This document shows, one piece after another, positions 1-11,796 of a DNA stretch of 64,000 nt. The position numbers were made by a program, and so were the translations under genes. Origin of the DNA: Scylla paramamosain (lineage: Eukaryota > Arthropoda > Malacostraca > Decapoda > Portunidae); contig NC_087191.1 of the NCBI RefSeq assembly GCF_035594125.1, positions 8,365,467-8,429,466 on the forward strand, read 5' to 3'. How positions within the stretch are numbered: the first letter of the stretch is position 1; each line of letters starts with the position of its first letter. A model generated the notes under the pieces. That model worked only from the letters and a program-made list of their open reading frames with translations. It was not told the DNA's origin and made no database searches.

Positions 1-112
1 GAGTGAGGACACCATCACCAGCAGGAGGAATGAGATGCTGTTTGCACCTCTTCCAGTGCAGGAACTGAAAGCTGCTGCAGGTAGACAGAGGGAGGAAAGA
101 CACAGCAGAGAG

Positions 113-480
113 AGAGAAGCAGTCAGTGAGGAGGAAGTGTAGGGGAACTTTGAAGGACAACCTGTCACTAAACCATAACTAGAGGAGAAAACTCAACAGA
201 AAGGAATGGAGAGGACTGAGAGAGGAAGAGAGAAGCAATCAGTGAGGAAGATGAAGTGTTTGAGGACCTTGAAAGATAAATCCTGTCACTAAAACCATAA
301 TTAGAGACACAAAATTCAACAGGAAGGGAAGGAAGGAACTGAGAGAGAGAGAGAAGCAGAGATCAGAAAGAGAGAACTAGTCAGTGAGGACAATGAAGCA
401 TATTAGAACCTTGAGATAAAAACCTGTCTTCAGTACTAGAGCAGCAAAACTCAGCAGGAGAGGATGCAGAGAGCCAAGAG
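113..480. repeat. Degenerate tandem repeat, ~125 bp unit, three copies
   Basis: Three diverged units each carry, in order, AGAGAAGCA..TCAGTGAGGA, a GAAGTGT/GAAGCAT segment, CCTGTC..CTAAACCATAA and AA(A)CTCA(A/G)CAG(A/G)A, starting near 113, 229 and 360. Purine-rich, non-coding. No gene is visible from 1 to about 1130. Confidence 0.6.
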
Positions 481-719
481 ACAGAAAATGGAAAAACAGC
501 CAAGCAAGGAGAGAGAACTGGTCAGGGAGAACAACAGAACAAATTATTACTTTTTTAATGTTTTATTTTGTGTTTTGACATGAATGGTGCAAGTGAGGGA
601 AATCTTATTTTGAGTTGTATGTTTTAGTTGATGTCAAAATAAGGATGATAGCTATTTTGGAGTGCTCTGTTTTTGAGTAAATGATGTCATTGGAGAAACT
701 TTACTTGTGAATTCTTGAT

Positions 720-1095
720 GTAAATGTTTTAGTTGATATGAAATGAGATTATCTTTTTTTGGCTTGTTTTGGCTTTGTGTTTTTAGTTCAGTGTTATGAA
801 AAAAAGGAAAAAAAAATATCTTTAAAAATCTTGGTGAATAATTGATGTGAAATTGAGAAAATTCCCTTTTTTTTACATGTTTTGGTTTTGTGTTTTACTT
901 CAATGATATGAGAAGAAAAGAAAAAAAAAAACTCTTGAAAAACCTTGATGGAAATTGTTTTTGGTGATGTGAAAAGGATTGAAATTCTCTCTTTTTGGCT
1001 TGTTTTGGTTTTGTTTTTTTACTTCAATATGGCTAAAAAATATAATTCTTGGAGTCTTGATGGAAAATGTTTTAGGTGACATGAAAATAAGGATG
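720..1095. repeat. Degenerate tandem repeat, ~115-120 bp unit, three copies
   Basis: Units near 745, 856 and 980 share GGCTTGTTTTGG..TTTGTGTTTT, a CTTCAATGATATG-like segment, an A-rich stretch and CTTGATGGAAATTGTTTT. AT-rich, non-coding. Confidence 0.6.
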
Positions 1096-1159
1096 TTTGC
1101 TTTGTTACCTTTTGTTTTCTTTCCTGATGTAAATGGTACAAGTAAAAATAAATATATAA

Positions 1160-1166
1160 ATAATAA

Positions 1167-1197
<31 letters not shown>

Positions 1198-1211
1198 AAT
1201 GATAATAATAA
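1160..1211. repeat. (AAT)n microsatellite
   Basis: AAT repeat with single-base interruptions. The poly-Asn reading frame across it is an artefact of the repeat. Confidence 0.85.
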
Positions 1212-1327
1212 TCTACTGTTGAGAAGTCAATATAAATGTTTTACTTGTGAAAATGAGAATGTTTTTCACTTAAACGGCACAAGTAAAGAAAGTCTGCTCA
1301 TGAATTATTGATGTAAATATATAGCTG

Positions 1328-1331
<4 letters not shown>

Positions 1332-1414
<83 letters not shown>
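1332..1414. repeat. (CT)n microsatellite
   Basis: About 41 uninterrupted CT units. Confidence 0.95.
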
Positions 1415-1417
<3 letters not shown>

Positions 1418-1895
1418 TAACGCAAATGAAAAATTACTCTTAAAATCTTCTTGCAATTACAATAACCATCCCTGCAACACTCCTGCAGGAATAAAAAAAT
1501 TATAGTCCATAAAAATGCTGCAACACAATACAACGGAATCATTCCTCACCATTTCTGAATAAACTATTTCATAGAAACTGATTTCCTTAATGAAAAAAAA
1601 AAAGTACATCATATGCCCATTAAGAAAACATAAGAAAAATAAAGAAAGAAAGAAATAGGTAAAAAAATAAACTTCCACATAAAAAAAAGAAAATACATAT
1701 TATCGGATTCCTCAAAAAAAAAGAAAAGGAAAGAAAAAAAGGAACAAAAATAAAGTACACAGTCATAGATTCATAAAAAAAAAATCCACAAAAACTAGTA
1801 ATTCCTAAAAAAAGAAATAATAATAATGATAATAAACAAAATAAAATAAATCAATAACCAAACAAAAAATATAATCAAAGAGCCTGGGAGAGAAA
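1415..1895. other. A-rich 3' flank of the coiled-coil gene
   Basis: A-rich sequence with many A runs on the plus strand. It lies directly downstream of the stop codon at 1896 (minus strand) and probably includes the 3' UTR. I could not pick a convincing polyadenylation signal. Confidence 0.4.
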
Positions 1896-2792
1896 CTAAG
1901 AGGAGGGAGAGACTTGAGAGGGAGAGGGTGGCTGTGGGAGAGGGTGTGAGGGAGAGGATGACTGGGGGAGGGTGTGGAGTGGACCTAAGGACACACACAC
2001 CTCCTCAGCCCTCCTGGTCACCTCCACAAAGCCCTGAGTCACCAACTGAAGGGCTGCTACTGTATGCTGGTGCCTCTGTCTACCCTCCTCACCCTGGCAA
2101 GAGAGAGAGAGAATAGAGGAAAGGTTAGCATTAGGAAGAGATAACACAGGACTGGTTAGTATTATAAGACTATTTCTTTCTATCAATGAGTTTGAGTAAA
2201 TCTTCTCTAGCATGATTAATCCCTACCCTGCACCTCCTCCAATCCTGAGACCACAGCAAGGCCCACAGCACACACTGGTTCACCCCTGCCCCTTCACAAT
2301 GAGGCTGTTCCCTACCCTGCACCTCCTCCAGTCCCTAGCAGACACTATTCCTGTCAATACCCATACAAATCAAAGTAAACATTCTTAAACACTCTCTTGC
2401 ATCACTCATTATTACTAGACTTCCGCATCTCTTGCATACCCAATACTCACTACTCTCCTGCTGGCTGCCTCACACTGCCTCCACACTGCTCCCTTCCCTT
2501 TCAGCAGTGTGGCTCTGTCCTATCACTGACCACAGATTAAACATTTATATTCTTGATAAACCTTCCCTCTCCCTCTCATCAATACACTCACTGCCTTCCT
2601 GCTGGCTGCCTCACACTGCCTCCACAGCGCTCCCTTGCCCTCCAGTAGTGTGGCTTCGTCCTCCAGCTTCCACACCTCCCCGTACACTTGTGTCTCCTGC
2701 AGAAGGGGCAAAAGAAGGCTAAACTGATTGGTTCTTTTAGTTCTTTCTTGTTTCTTTTCTTTCTTTCTTTTTTGAGGAGGAGCAGTATTATA

Positions 2793-2868
<76 letters not shown>

Positions 2869-4405
2869 TTGGCCCTCAGACAGTGAAGGAGGGCTTCACA
2901 CAGCCTGGTCTGGGAAGTGAGGTCCTCCAGGGTGGTGTACTGTGCCTTCCGCAGGTCACACACCTCCTCTTCCAGCACCTTCAGTTCACCCCTCTGGAAC
3001 TGGTCTATTTCCCTGTTTGGGTTAGAAATGTTTTGAAATGCTTGGGAATGTTTAGGAATGTATGGAAGTGTTCGGGAATGTTTGGAAGTGTTTGGAAATG
3101 TTTGGGAATGTTTGGAAGTGTTTGGGAATGTTTGGAAGTGTTTGGGAATGTTTGGAAGTGTTTGGAAATGTTTGGGAATGTTTGGAAGTATTAGGTAATG
3201 TTTGGAAGTGTTTGGAAATGTTTGGAAATGTTTGGAAGTGTTTGGGAATGTTTGGAAATGTTTGGAAGTGTTTTTATAGTTTTTAAATTTTTTATACCAA
3301 AATATACCTGTTTTTCCTTTCTATTATACTTTTTTCCCCTCCTCACCCTTTTCCTTCCTTATCCTATTTTCCTTTTCCCTTCCTCATCCTCATCCTCATT
3401 TTCCTTCTTTATTCTTCTTCCCCTTTTCCTCCTCCCACTGTTCCTTATCCCTTCCTATCTCCTTCCACTCCCTCTCCTCCCTCCCCCCCAACACACACAC
3501 ACACACACACACACACTTCACCAGGTCACCAGCTCGGAGTCTCTGTGTCTGTAGGAGCTGTGGGTGACCTAAGCTGTCCTCCTTTGACCTCTCCTGTGTC
3601 TTTTTGATCTCTTCCCTCAGTTCTTCATTGGAGCTCTGCAGGAAGTGATGGTGGTGGAAGATAATAGAAATAGTAGAAGAAAAGGATAAAAGAACAATAA
3701 TAATAGTATGAATACAAAAAACACCCTTGAAAAAACATGTGTAACTTCATCTAAAAATTTTTAAACTGTATAAAAAAAAACACCCTTGAAAACTCATATA
3801 ACTTCATCTAGAGCCTTTGGAGCCATAAAAACACTCTTGAAAACCTGTGTTAATTCAATTAGAGCCTTTGGAACCATAAAACACCCTTAAAAACATGTAG
3901 CTTTGACTAGAGCTTTTGAGAAAAAACAAAAAAAACATGCAACTTCAATTAGAACCTTTGAACCATAAAAAAAACCACCCTTGAAAGACCTGTGTAACTT
4001 CAACTAAACTGTTTTGAACAATAAAAATGCCCTTGAAAAACTTGTGTAACTTCAACTAAACTGTTTTGAACAATAAAAATGCCCTTGAAAAACCTGTGTA
4101 ACTTCAACTAAACCCCATTTGAACCATAAAACACCCTTGAAAACCTGTGCAACTTCAACTAAACTCTTTTGAACCATAAAAACACCCATGAAAACCTGTG
4201 TCATTTCAACTGGAGCCTTTGGAACCATAAAAACACTCTTGAAAACATATGCAACTTCAACTAGAGGCTTTGAAACTATAAAAAACATCCTTGAAAAACC
4301 TGTGTCACTTCAACTACAGCCTTTTGAACCTTCAAAAATCTGTCACTTCAACTACAGCCTTTTGAACCTTGAAAAACCTGTCACTTCAACTACAGCCTTT
4401 TGAAC

Positions 4406-4461
<56 letters not shown>

Positions 4462-5622
4462 ACTTCAACAATAGCCTTTTGAACCTCATAAAACCTGTGT
4501 CACTTCAACTACAGCCTTTTGAACCTTCAAAAACCTGTCACTTTAACTACAGCCTTTTGAACCTTGAAAAACCTGTGTCACTTCAACTACGAGTACAGCC
4601 TTTTGAACCTCGTAAAACCTGTGTCACTTCAACTAAAGCCTTTTGAACCTTGAAAAACCTGTCACTTCAACTACAGCCTTTTGAACCTTGAAAAACCTGT
4701 CACTTCAACTACAGCCTCTTGAACCTTGTGACACTTCAACTAAAGCCTTTTGAACCTTGAAAAACTTGTCACTTCAACTAGAGCCTTTGGAGAGTAGTGG
4801 AGGTGTGACACAGAAGTGTTTTGGAATACTATCTTCAATCTGACTTACTATGATGTCTGCCAGCTGTGTGTTTATCTGGGCCAGCTCCTCCTCCAGGCAG
4901 GTTCTCCTAGCCTTAACTTTCTGCAGGAGTGCCTCGGCTTGACTCAGGGCCAGGGATGGGGGTGGGTCCTCTCTCACCACCTCCACCTCCTCCACTGTGG
5001 TTATCTGAGGTGGTAGTGGTAGTGGTGGTGGTGGTGGTGGTGATTCGCTGTTGCTACTACTATTACTACTACTATTACTATTATTATTGTAGTGATGTGA
5101 GCTATTGGTACTGCTACTGCTTCTACTGCTACTATTACTGGTATGACTACTACTACTACTGCTTCTGTTAATACTATTTCTACAGCTAGTACTGCTATGT
5201 TAGTCAGACATGTGGGAAAAGGAAGGTAATATAAATGATCTAGTCTACTATTTTTATAACTACTACTACTACTTCTTGTCACCTTTCTCTTCCTACTTCC
5301 ACTACAACTACTACTACTTTATAACTTCTCCTCCTGCTCCAACTACTACTACTACTACTTTTCCTTCTCTCCTTCTCCTCCTTGTACTACTACTTCTATA
5401 ATTCCTGCTCTTTATCCTCCTCTTCTTACTACTATTACCCTCCTCCACCTCCTTCTCCTCTTCCAACAAATATTACTACTACTTCTCCTTTTCTGCTCCT
5501 CCTCCTTATACTACTACTAAAACTCCTGTTCCTCCTCCTCTTATGTCTCCCACTCCTCCTCCACCAGCACCACCACTTACCTCAGCAGGACTGACAGCAG
5601 GAGGCACAAAACGAGAGGCCAT
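1896..5622 (-). CDS. Seven-exon coiled-coil protein, about 223 aa, function unknown
   Basis: I do not recognise this protein. The model on the minus strand joins 5581-5622 (ATG; MASRFVPPAVSPAE), 4849-5004, 3522-3635, 2868-2993, 2592-2696, 2001-2093 and 1896-1931 (ends ..SPSQVSPSS, stop TAG). Every exon is a multiple of three, so all junctions are phase 0. Donors are gtaagt, gtaagt, gtgaag, gtgaga, gtgagt and gtgtgt; acceptors include tcctgcag, ttctgcag, cttgccag and tcccacag. The sum is 224 codons. Exons 2-5 are rich in Glu, Lys, Leu and Gln with heptad-like spacing (for example ALLQKVKARRTCLEEELAQI and GELKVLEEEVCDLRKAQ), so a coiled coil is likely. No signal peptide or membrane segment is visible. 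The weakest point is the start of the fourth exon: ttccag at 2994 keeps phase, while a prettier acceptor at 3013 (ccaaacag) breaks it. Extra exons or upstream UTR exons cannot be excluded. Confidence 0.6.
2440..2660. repeat. Local duplication overlapping a coding exon
   Basis: The segment 2454-2520 is a diverged copy of 2588-2655, sharing CCTGCTGGCTGCCTCACACT and CAGTGTGGCT. The downstream copy holds the end of the fifth coding exon; the other has lost the splice donor context. A second short duplicate (CCCTACCCTGCACCTCCTCC) sits near 2221 and 2310. Confidence 0.6.
2798..2864. repeat. (CT)n microsatellite abutting a splice donor
   Basis: Reads (GA)n on the gene strand and starts directly at the donor of the fourth coding exon of the coiled-coil gene. 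Confidence 0.95.
3028..3275. repeat. 10-bp satellite, TGTTTGGAAG / TGTTTGGGAA
   Basis: About 24 units of a 10-bp repeat alternating between two or three variants, within an intron. It is open in more than one frame only because it lacks stops (VWKCLEMFGN-type translation). Confidence 0.9.
3718..4795. repeat. ~50-60 bp minisatellite array with an internal A51 tract
   Basis: About 20 units built from CTGTGTAACTTCAACTA, (G/A)CCTTTTGAACC and a CCTTGAAAAA link. The left part has longer units with ATAAAAACACCC; the right part has shorter units. An uninterrupted A run occupies 4408-4458. The array fills the second intron of the coiled-coil gene. Confidence 0.9.
5010..5545. repeat. Trinucleotide-rich tract: (GGT)n, (ACT)n, (CTT/CTC)n
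   Basis: Imperfect triplet repeats, mostly TAC/ACT and CTC/CTT. It forms the first intron of the coiled-coil gene. Tyr-, Leu- and Ser-rich open frames across it are repeat artefacts. Confidence 0.85.
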
Positions 5623-6116
5623 TACTTCTTCCGATGAAAGTTTAGCCTGTCATTGGGAACACACGCAAACAAATTATTACCATCTCTCTCAGGAAGGTAC
5701 CACAACTTTTCATAAGACAATAGAGACACTGACCCATACAGAAAGGTTTATAGTTGAGGAAATAGAAAGACACTTGGGAATTAACACCATTTCTCTCCCT
5801 TTCCCTCTCTCATGGATTTATTTTTTTTCTACGGCAACACACACTGATGCACACACTTCTCTCAAAACAAAAGACTTAGGTATTAAGGGAGAGACTACCT
5901 TACCTGAGAGAGTTTAAAAAGGAGAGACACTAGAGAACCAACACCACTTCTCTCTGTCTTTCAAGGAGTAACCTGCCCTCTAAGGTAAAACACACACACA
6001 CACACACACACACAGTCATTCAGGGATGCTAGCTTACCTGAGAGAGGGCTAGAAGAGGCAGCACACCACAGAACTGCAAGCCATCACCACCATCACCACT
6101 GCAGCCTGCCATCATC

Positions 6117-6535
6117 CTGTCTTCACTATATCTTCAGTCTTTCCTCAGTTTGTCTTCAGTCTTTCCTCACTTTGTCCTCAGTCTTTCTTCAGCCTGTCTT
6201 CACTCCATTCCAGTTTGTCTTCACTCAGTCTTCAGCCTTTCCTCAGTTTATTTTCAGCCTGTTTTCAGTTTGTCTTCAGCTTGTCTTCAGCCTCTCCTCT
6301 CTCTGCTTCCTGCCAGCCACCACCTCAGCCTTATAATGAAAGCAGTGTGCTTGTGTTGTCTTCAGACTGTTTATGTTGTCTTCAGCCTCTCCTCTCCCTG
6401 CTTCCAGCCTATCACCACCTCAGCCTTATAATGAAAACAGTGTGCTTGTGTTGCTATCAGTGTGTTTGTGATGTCTTCAGCCTCTCCTCTCCCTGTTTTC
6501 AGCCCTCCATCACCTCAGCCTTATAACCAAATCAA
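6117..6535. repeat. Two-level minisatellite
   Basis: The left half (6117-6290) repeats CTTCAGTCTTTCCTCAGTTTG-like units of about 15-18 bp. The right half (6290-6535) repeats a ~95-bp unit three times: CTTCAGCCTCTCCTCT..., CACCTCAGCCTTATAATGAA, CAGTGTGCTTGTGTTG. It lies upstream of the coiled-coil gene. The overlapping open frames are repeat artefacts. Confidence 0.8.
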
Positions 6536-6763
6536 TGTGCTTGTGTTGCTACCATAATATCTTATCTATCACAATGGTCTGCAGTGATTTAACCCTTTCA
6601 CAGCTGCTTGCCACACCTTTTATCAGTTATTAACCACTGACACATCTTTACTTGTTCTGCAGCCACCTCCAAACATTATATTACGTAGAAATTGCAAAAC
6701 CTATTCTCTTAAGCCCTTTTCTTTCTTGTTGATGCTTGTAAAGTCATACATTACTTCTAGTCC

Positions 6764-6961
<198 letters not shown>

Positions 6962-7211
6962 AAAAACATACATCTATAAGAAATATACACATCATTGAGG
7001 CAGTATATTTATTTCAGTTTATTTCACACATACAGAATTTTCGACGAAGAAGATGTAACATTTCTTAATTCACCCCACAAACACTCTCTCTCTCTCTCTC
7101 TCTCTCTCTCTAACAGTTCAAACAATATGGCTCCACTAATAATAACTAGAACCTAACAACAGACTTAACAAATGTTCCTAATAGTATATTCACTGTATTA
7201 ATAACCTAACT

Positions 7212-7214
7212 ACA

Positions 7215-7269
<55 letters not shown>
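7212..7269. repeat. (ACT)n microsatellite
   Basis: About 19 ACT units. A short (CT)n lies at 7083-7112. From 6960 to 8080 I see no gene, only AT-rich sequence flanking the zinc-finger gene on its 3' side. Confidence 0.9.
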
Positions 7270-8082
7270 ATGTTGCTGTCATTTTTATTACTCCTTCCTC
7301 ACCCATTCACTAGTCAGGATAAGATAGATGGTGGAAATGGTGAGTTAGATAAATAAAGGAAGAACAAAGACAGCTGGATTAAAAAGTAAAGAATAAAAAG
7401 GAGACAGAAAAATAAATAAAGAATAATAGTTAGATTAGGAAAAAAAAAAATCAAAAGGTGGAGTTATAGAGAGAGCGAGCATGAGAGTGAGAGTGAGAGA
7501 AGGAATAGGAAGAGAGAAACAATAAGAACAGCTGGCTAGATAAGTAAACAAAAAATAACAAGTTAATATTTTGAGTTCCAGGTTGTTATAGAGTGCAACA
7601 CACCTCATAATAATACTTTACCTCTAAGCATCACAGTATTACCGCTAACCACCACAAAATACAGGTACACAGGTTACGTGGGAGATGAAAACTGACTCAA
7701 CCGTATAGGGGTACAAAAATATGATGGTGATTATGACAAGATTAATAAGTATCACAATGCAGTCATGGCCATTATTATTGCTAGGATAGTGAGGGATAAC
7801 AGGGTACAAAAATATATATAATCTAAGGGTAATAGTGATTTGAAAGTGATAATGGGTAGCGAAAAAAATAATAATGAGTTTTATAGGGAGAAAAGCATGT
7901 TATGTAAAAATATGAGAATAATAACATAGAAAAAAGATATTATTAACTTTAGAAGGATTGAAAAAGTTAGAATATAAAGATTTGAGAATACTAACAGAGA
8001 AAATAATATTAATTTTGGAAGGATATAAGAAAAGGTTAAAATCTCTCTCTCTCTCTCTCTACATTCATTCTCTCTTCTATTT

Positions 8083-9801
8083 TCATCTTACTGTTTCCTT
8101 ATTCAATTTTTCCTTTTCTTCAGTCACTTCTTTCTTCATAATTAAATGTTCACTTTCTCTCTCTTCCACCTTTATTTTCTCTTCCTGTTCTCTTTCTCTC
8201 ATTTTCTCCTGATTCTCTGCTTCATCACTCATTTCCTTTTCCCCTGCACTTATTCTCTCCTCTTTTATCATATTGGCACTCCTTTCTTCCATATTCTCTT
8301 TCCTCACTCCATTTTCACTCATTTCCTTTTCTACATTTATCCTCTCCTCTTTCATCATTTCATCACTCATCTCACCATTAATACCCTCTTCTATATTATC
8401 TCTCATTTTCTCTCTTACACTTCTCTCCAATACTCCTACTACCTTATTCTTCCCTTCATCTTCACTGCTTTCCCCACTCACTTCCTCATCTTCACCCGAG
8501 CTTTCTGCGTCCCTAATTAGCACAGTGTCCTGAACAAGCAGACAAGTGTGGGGGACAAGGCCACTATGCTGAGGATACACTTGCCCACAGTCAATGCATA
8601 TAGTTAAGCTTTGGTCTGAGTGTATTAATCTATGCTGTGCTAGGAGAGATCGCCGACAGTACACTTTTCTGCATTCCTTACATTCGAATCTCCTCTCTAT
8701 TATCGCTTGTGTGTGTCTTGTAAGTGAGGTTTTGGCAGAAAAGGCTTTACCACACATCTCACAGCTTAGGTTCTCAGCAACGTGTGTTTTTCTGTGTGTC
8801 TGCAAGTCGTTTTTCGTCGGCAGAATTTCGTCGCATGTAACGCACTTGAATTTTGTGGCGTTTGTGTGCACCATCATGTGCTTCTTGAGGGAGACTTTCT
8901 GGCTGAATGCTTTGCCACACACCACGCATCTGTGCTTCCTGATGCCACTGTGTGTCTGGAGGTGAGTGTCCCGCGCCCCCTTCTGCGTAAAAGCCTTGCC
9001 GCACTCCTCACATGCGAAGTTTTTCACCCCTGCATGGATGAGCATGTGCGTGTTCAGCGTGCTCTTCTTGCCAAACACCTTGCCACACACCTCACACTTG
9101 AAGACACGTGCCTCTGGGTGTGAGAGCATGTGCTGAGCCAGGCCGGTCTTGTGGGTGAAGGTGTCCCCACACACCTCACATGCAAATGTCCTGTCATGCC
9201 TGTGAGTGGAGAGGTGCTTGGTTAAGTTGTAGCGCTGGGAGTAACTGGTGCCACACTCCTCACAATGGTACTTCTTGATCCCTGTGTGAATAATTTCGTG
9301 CTTGGTGAGGTTGGAGCGCCGTGCAAATGCCTTGCCACACGCCTTGCACACGTAGTTCCTCTCCCCAGTGTGGACGACCCGGTGCTTATCCAGGCTGCTC
9401 TTCACTGCGAAAGTCTTGCCGCACTCCTCGCACCTGTGGTTCTTCTCGCTGGAGTGCGTGAGGCGGTGAGCAGTCAGTGTGCTCTGCTGGGTGAAGGCTC
9501 GGCCACACACCTCACACTTGTAACGTTTCTCCCCGGTGTGAATCAGGATGTGCTTGTTCAGAGTGCGTTTCTCAGTGAATAGTTTGCCGCACTCTGCACA
9601 CTTGAATTTCTTTATCCCAAGGTGTATCAGCATGTGTTTCTTGAGACTGCCTCCCTCTGTCAGCCTCTTGCCGCACACTTCACACTCATACCTCTTGATT
9701 CCAGCATGACTCAGCTTGTGTTTCCTGTATGTCCGTTTGTTATTCATCACCTTCCCACACTCCTCACACTCCAACACTGCCACTTGCCTCACCTCACTCA
9801 T
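8083..9801 (-). CDS. C2H2 zinc-finger protein, 15 finger modules, acidic/charged C-terminal tail
   Basis: A single open frame of about 572 aa. The start is set at the ATG at 9801 (MSEVRQ), because the codons before it begin with GTG and the neighbouring paralogue has a matching MSELRQ start. Residues ~12-420 hold 15 CX2C..HX3H-type modules. Thirteen look canonical (for example CEVCGRAFTQQSTLTAHRLT). Module 13 lacks its last His (RHTQAI) and module 15 (CIDCGQVYPQHSGLVPHTC) is atypical. Linkers are mostly GIKK/GEKR-like. After the last module comes LLVQDTVLIR, then a long Glu/Lys-rich tail. No KRAB, BTB, SCAN or ZAD domain is seen. The protein is expected to bind nucleic acid in the nucleus; its target is unknown. 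A 5' UTR exon upstream is likely but not located. Its paralogue lies about 6 kb away on the same strand. Confidence 0.9.
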   Translation of the reverse strand: MSEVRQVAVLECEECGKVMNNKRTYRKHKLSHAGIKRYECEVCGKRLTEGGSLKKHMLIHLGIKKFKCAECGKLFTEKRTLNKHILIHTGEKRYKCEVCGRAFTQQSTLTAHRLTHSSEKNHRCEECGKTFAVKSSLDKHRVVHTGERNYVCKACGKAFARRSNLTKHEIIHTGIKKYHCEECGTSYSQRYNLTKHLSTHRHDRTFACEVCGDTFTHKTGLAQHMLSHPEARVFKCEVCGKVFGKKSTLNTHMLIHAGVKNFACEECGKAFTQKGARDTHLQTHSGIRKHRCVVCGKAFSQKVSLKKHMMVHTNATKFKCVTCDEILPTKNDLQTHRKTHVAENLSCEMCGKAFSAKTSLTRHTQAIIERRFECKECRKVYCRRSLLAQHRLIHSDQSLTICIDCGQVYPQHSGLVPHTCLLVQDTVLIRDAESSGEDEEVSGESSEDEGKNKVVGVLERSVREKMRDNIEEGINGEMSDEMMKEERINVEKEMSENGVRKENMEERSANMIKEERISAGEKEMSDEAENQEKMREREQEEKIKVEERESEHLIMKKEVTEEKEKLNKETVR

Positions 9802-9819
9802 TGTAACGCCTCCACACAC

Positions 9820-10087
9820 ACACTTAAATCTTCCAGCGTGACAGTCAAGGTTAAATATCAGTCTCTACCACACTACTGAGTCTAGCATTGTCTACCATTA
9901 TCTACCACTACTTCCCATTCTCTCTCACCTCTCTTGATAGCCTAAATAGTCTCCTTGTGTTATAACAGGTACTTCCTTCTGTCCAGCCTGGGAGTAATGC
10001 TATTTTTTGCTTCTTCCTCTATAGTCTTCCAATCATGTCCAGCTGTGGGAAGAAAGAGTGCTCAGGTATTAGGCATGTTTCCTTGTG

Positions 10088-10124
<37 letters not shown>

Positions 10125-10173
10125 CCTTGTCTCTCCCATACCTTTCTTTCCCTTTATTTTTCTCTTCCTATCC

Positions 10174-10204
<31 letters not shown>

Positions 10205-11280
10205 ATGTGAAGTGGTGATGTATATTACGGTGAATGTGAAAATTTCTAAAGGGTTTTTATTGTGTATTTCAATGTATGGGTGTTTTGGTTATGTACTCTA
10301 TGTATATGGTGACCAAGCCTGTTCTCAGCATTGCATCAAAGATAGTTCAAATCACAATATAAAGCAAGTCAAGTAGTCTATCATATATTGGTGAGCTTTA
10401 TTGGCAAGAGGCACAACACTTCAACATGTCCCTTCATTATTAAGTGACTGGTAATGATTTGTTTAATTCACTGGTCATGGTAAGTCAGTATTTCATTTAT
10501 AAAGCCAAGAATTGCTGATGGCCCTTCCTGTCATGCCTTGATTCCTGGATTGTAGACCTAACAAACCTGATCCCTGTGTTTAGGTCCAACCTGGCCCAGT
10601 CTTTTGCCTAAACATTTTGCCTTCACAACTCACCTACACTCCAGGAAATACAGTGCCTAACATTTATGACCTGCAATTAAAACAAGTGAGTTACAACACA
10701 TGTGGTTAAAGCTTGATAAAAGTTTCATGCCAAACTCAAATTAATGCACAAAACTTATATTTGGAACAAGGAGAAACAGACTTTTTGTGCTTTCAAGAGT
10801 AAATAAGTTGTCATTTAAAATCTGAAGTCAAGAAAATAAATCAAATAAACTATATAATGAACTAATGTTTGGAATAAATTGAGAAACTTTTTTTTTCATT
10901 CAAGAGTTAAGTTAGTTGTCATTTAAAATCTGAAATCAAAACAAAAAATTAATCACAAAACAGAAAGATACAGTTTGTTCACAAATTTCTGTCAAACAAA
11001 TCATATGGAGCCATCAAGGTAATAATTACAATGAAAAGAGGCTGAGAGAAATTATTTTGAGTGGTCTGAAATCAAAACAACATACATTACTTATCACAAA
11101 CCAAACCAACTATGAGTAGGTAATGTTCGAAAATAAGAAGCTCAGAAAGTTTCGAGAATTCAAGAGCATGTGTATCAGGAATTATTTACAATCTGAAACC
11201 AAAACAACACATTATGAACAACACAAAAAATTAAAGTTTAGTATAACATTTCTATCAGGCAACAAATTAGATCATAAAGC
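9820..11280. other. Intergenic; no gene seen
   Basis: Contains (CT)n at 10091-10122 and 10178-10203. From 10680 to 11270 a loose repeat recurs roughly every 120-200 bp: TCATTTAAAATCTGAA(A/G)TCAA with nearby TCAAGAGT and ATCACAAA. Probable upstream region of the first zinc-finger gene. Confidence 0.4.
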
Positions 11281-11281
11281 A

Positions 11282-11365
<84 letters not shown>
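11282..11365. repeat. (GA)n microsatellite
   Basis: About 42 GA units inserted within the loose TCATTTAAAATCTGAA repeat field. Confidence 0.95.
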
Positions 11366-11369
<4 letters not shown>

Positions 11370-11755
11370 TTCATGCTCTTAAGAATAAATAAGTTGTCAT
11401 TTATAATCTGAAACCAAAATAACACATTAATCATAGCATAAAACGGTAATTAAAAAATCCTACTGGACAAATGAAATCACAAAGAAATTAGGGTAAATTT
11501 ATAGTTTAAGCCAATGTCCCCAATCTCTACCCACGGCCTCCCAATCCCTCAAGCAAGCTTGGGGGCCTGTGGGGAATGGGTTTTTTTTTGGGGGGGAGCC
11601 ATATACAAGTGATATATGGACTTAAAAAATCTAGGGAAATTTCCCCAAAATCTAGAGAAATGTAGGGAAATTTCCCTAAATCTAGGGAAATTCTCTATAT
11701 CTAGGAAAATACCCCAAACTCTCCCTCTCGCAATTTGACAAGACATTGAGAAGCA

Positions 11756-11796
11756 CCTAACCTAACCTAACCTAAGCACCTAACCTAACCTAACCT
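11756..11796. repeat. Short interstitial (CCTAA)n = (TTAGG)n array
   Basis: Four CCTAA units, GCA, then three more units. TTAGG is the usual arthropod telomere repeat. Read on the minus strand the array begins exactly at the splice donor (CAG|gttagg) of the transposase-like exon. Confidence 0.85.

Noticed and set aside
3062..3286. Open frame of VWKCLEMFGN-type repeats as a repeat protein gene
   Set aside because: The 10-bp satellite has no stops in several frames and lies in an intron of a minus-strand gene; no splice sites frame it.
4849..5004. Assigning the coiled-coil gene to TALPID3/KIAA0586 from exon 2 similarity
   Set aside because: The resemblance is only generic coiled-coil composition, and the protein is far too short.
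9802..9819. Upstream start of the first zinc-finger frame (and 17610-17645 in the second)
   Set aside because: The first codon of the extended frames is GTG, not ATG. Both paralogues share an MSE(V/L)RQV start.
8594..9879. Plus-strand frames across the first zinc-finger gene
   Set aside because: They are antisense shadows of the zinc-finger coding sequence; codon structure and motifs support only the minus strand. The same holds for 16144-17778.
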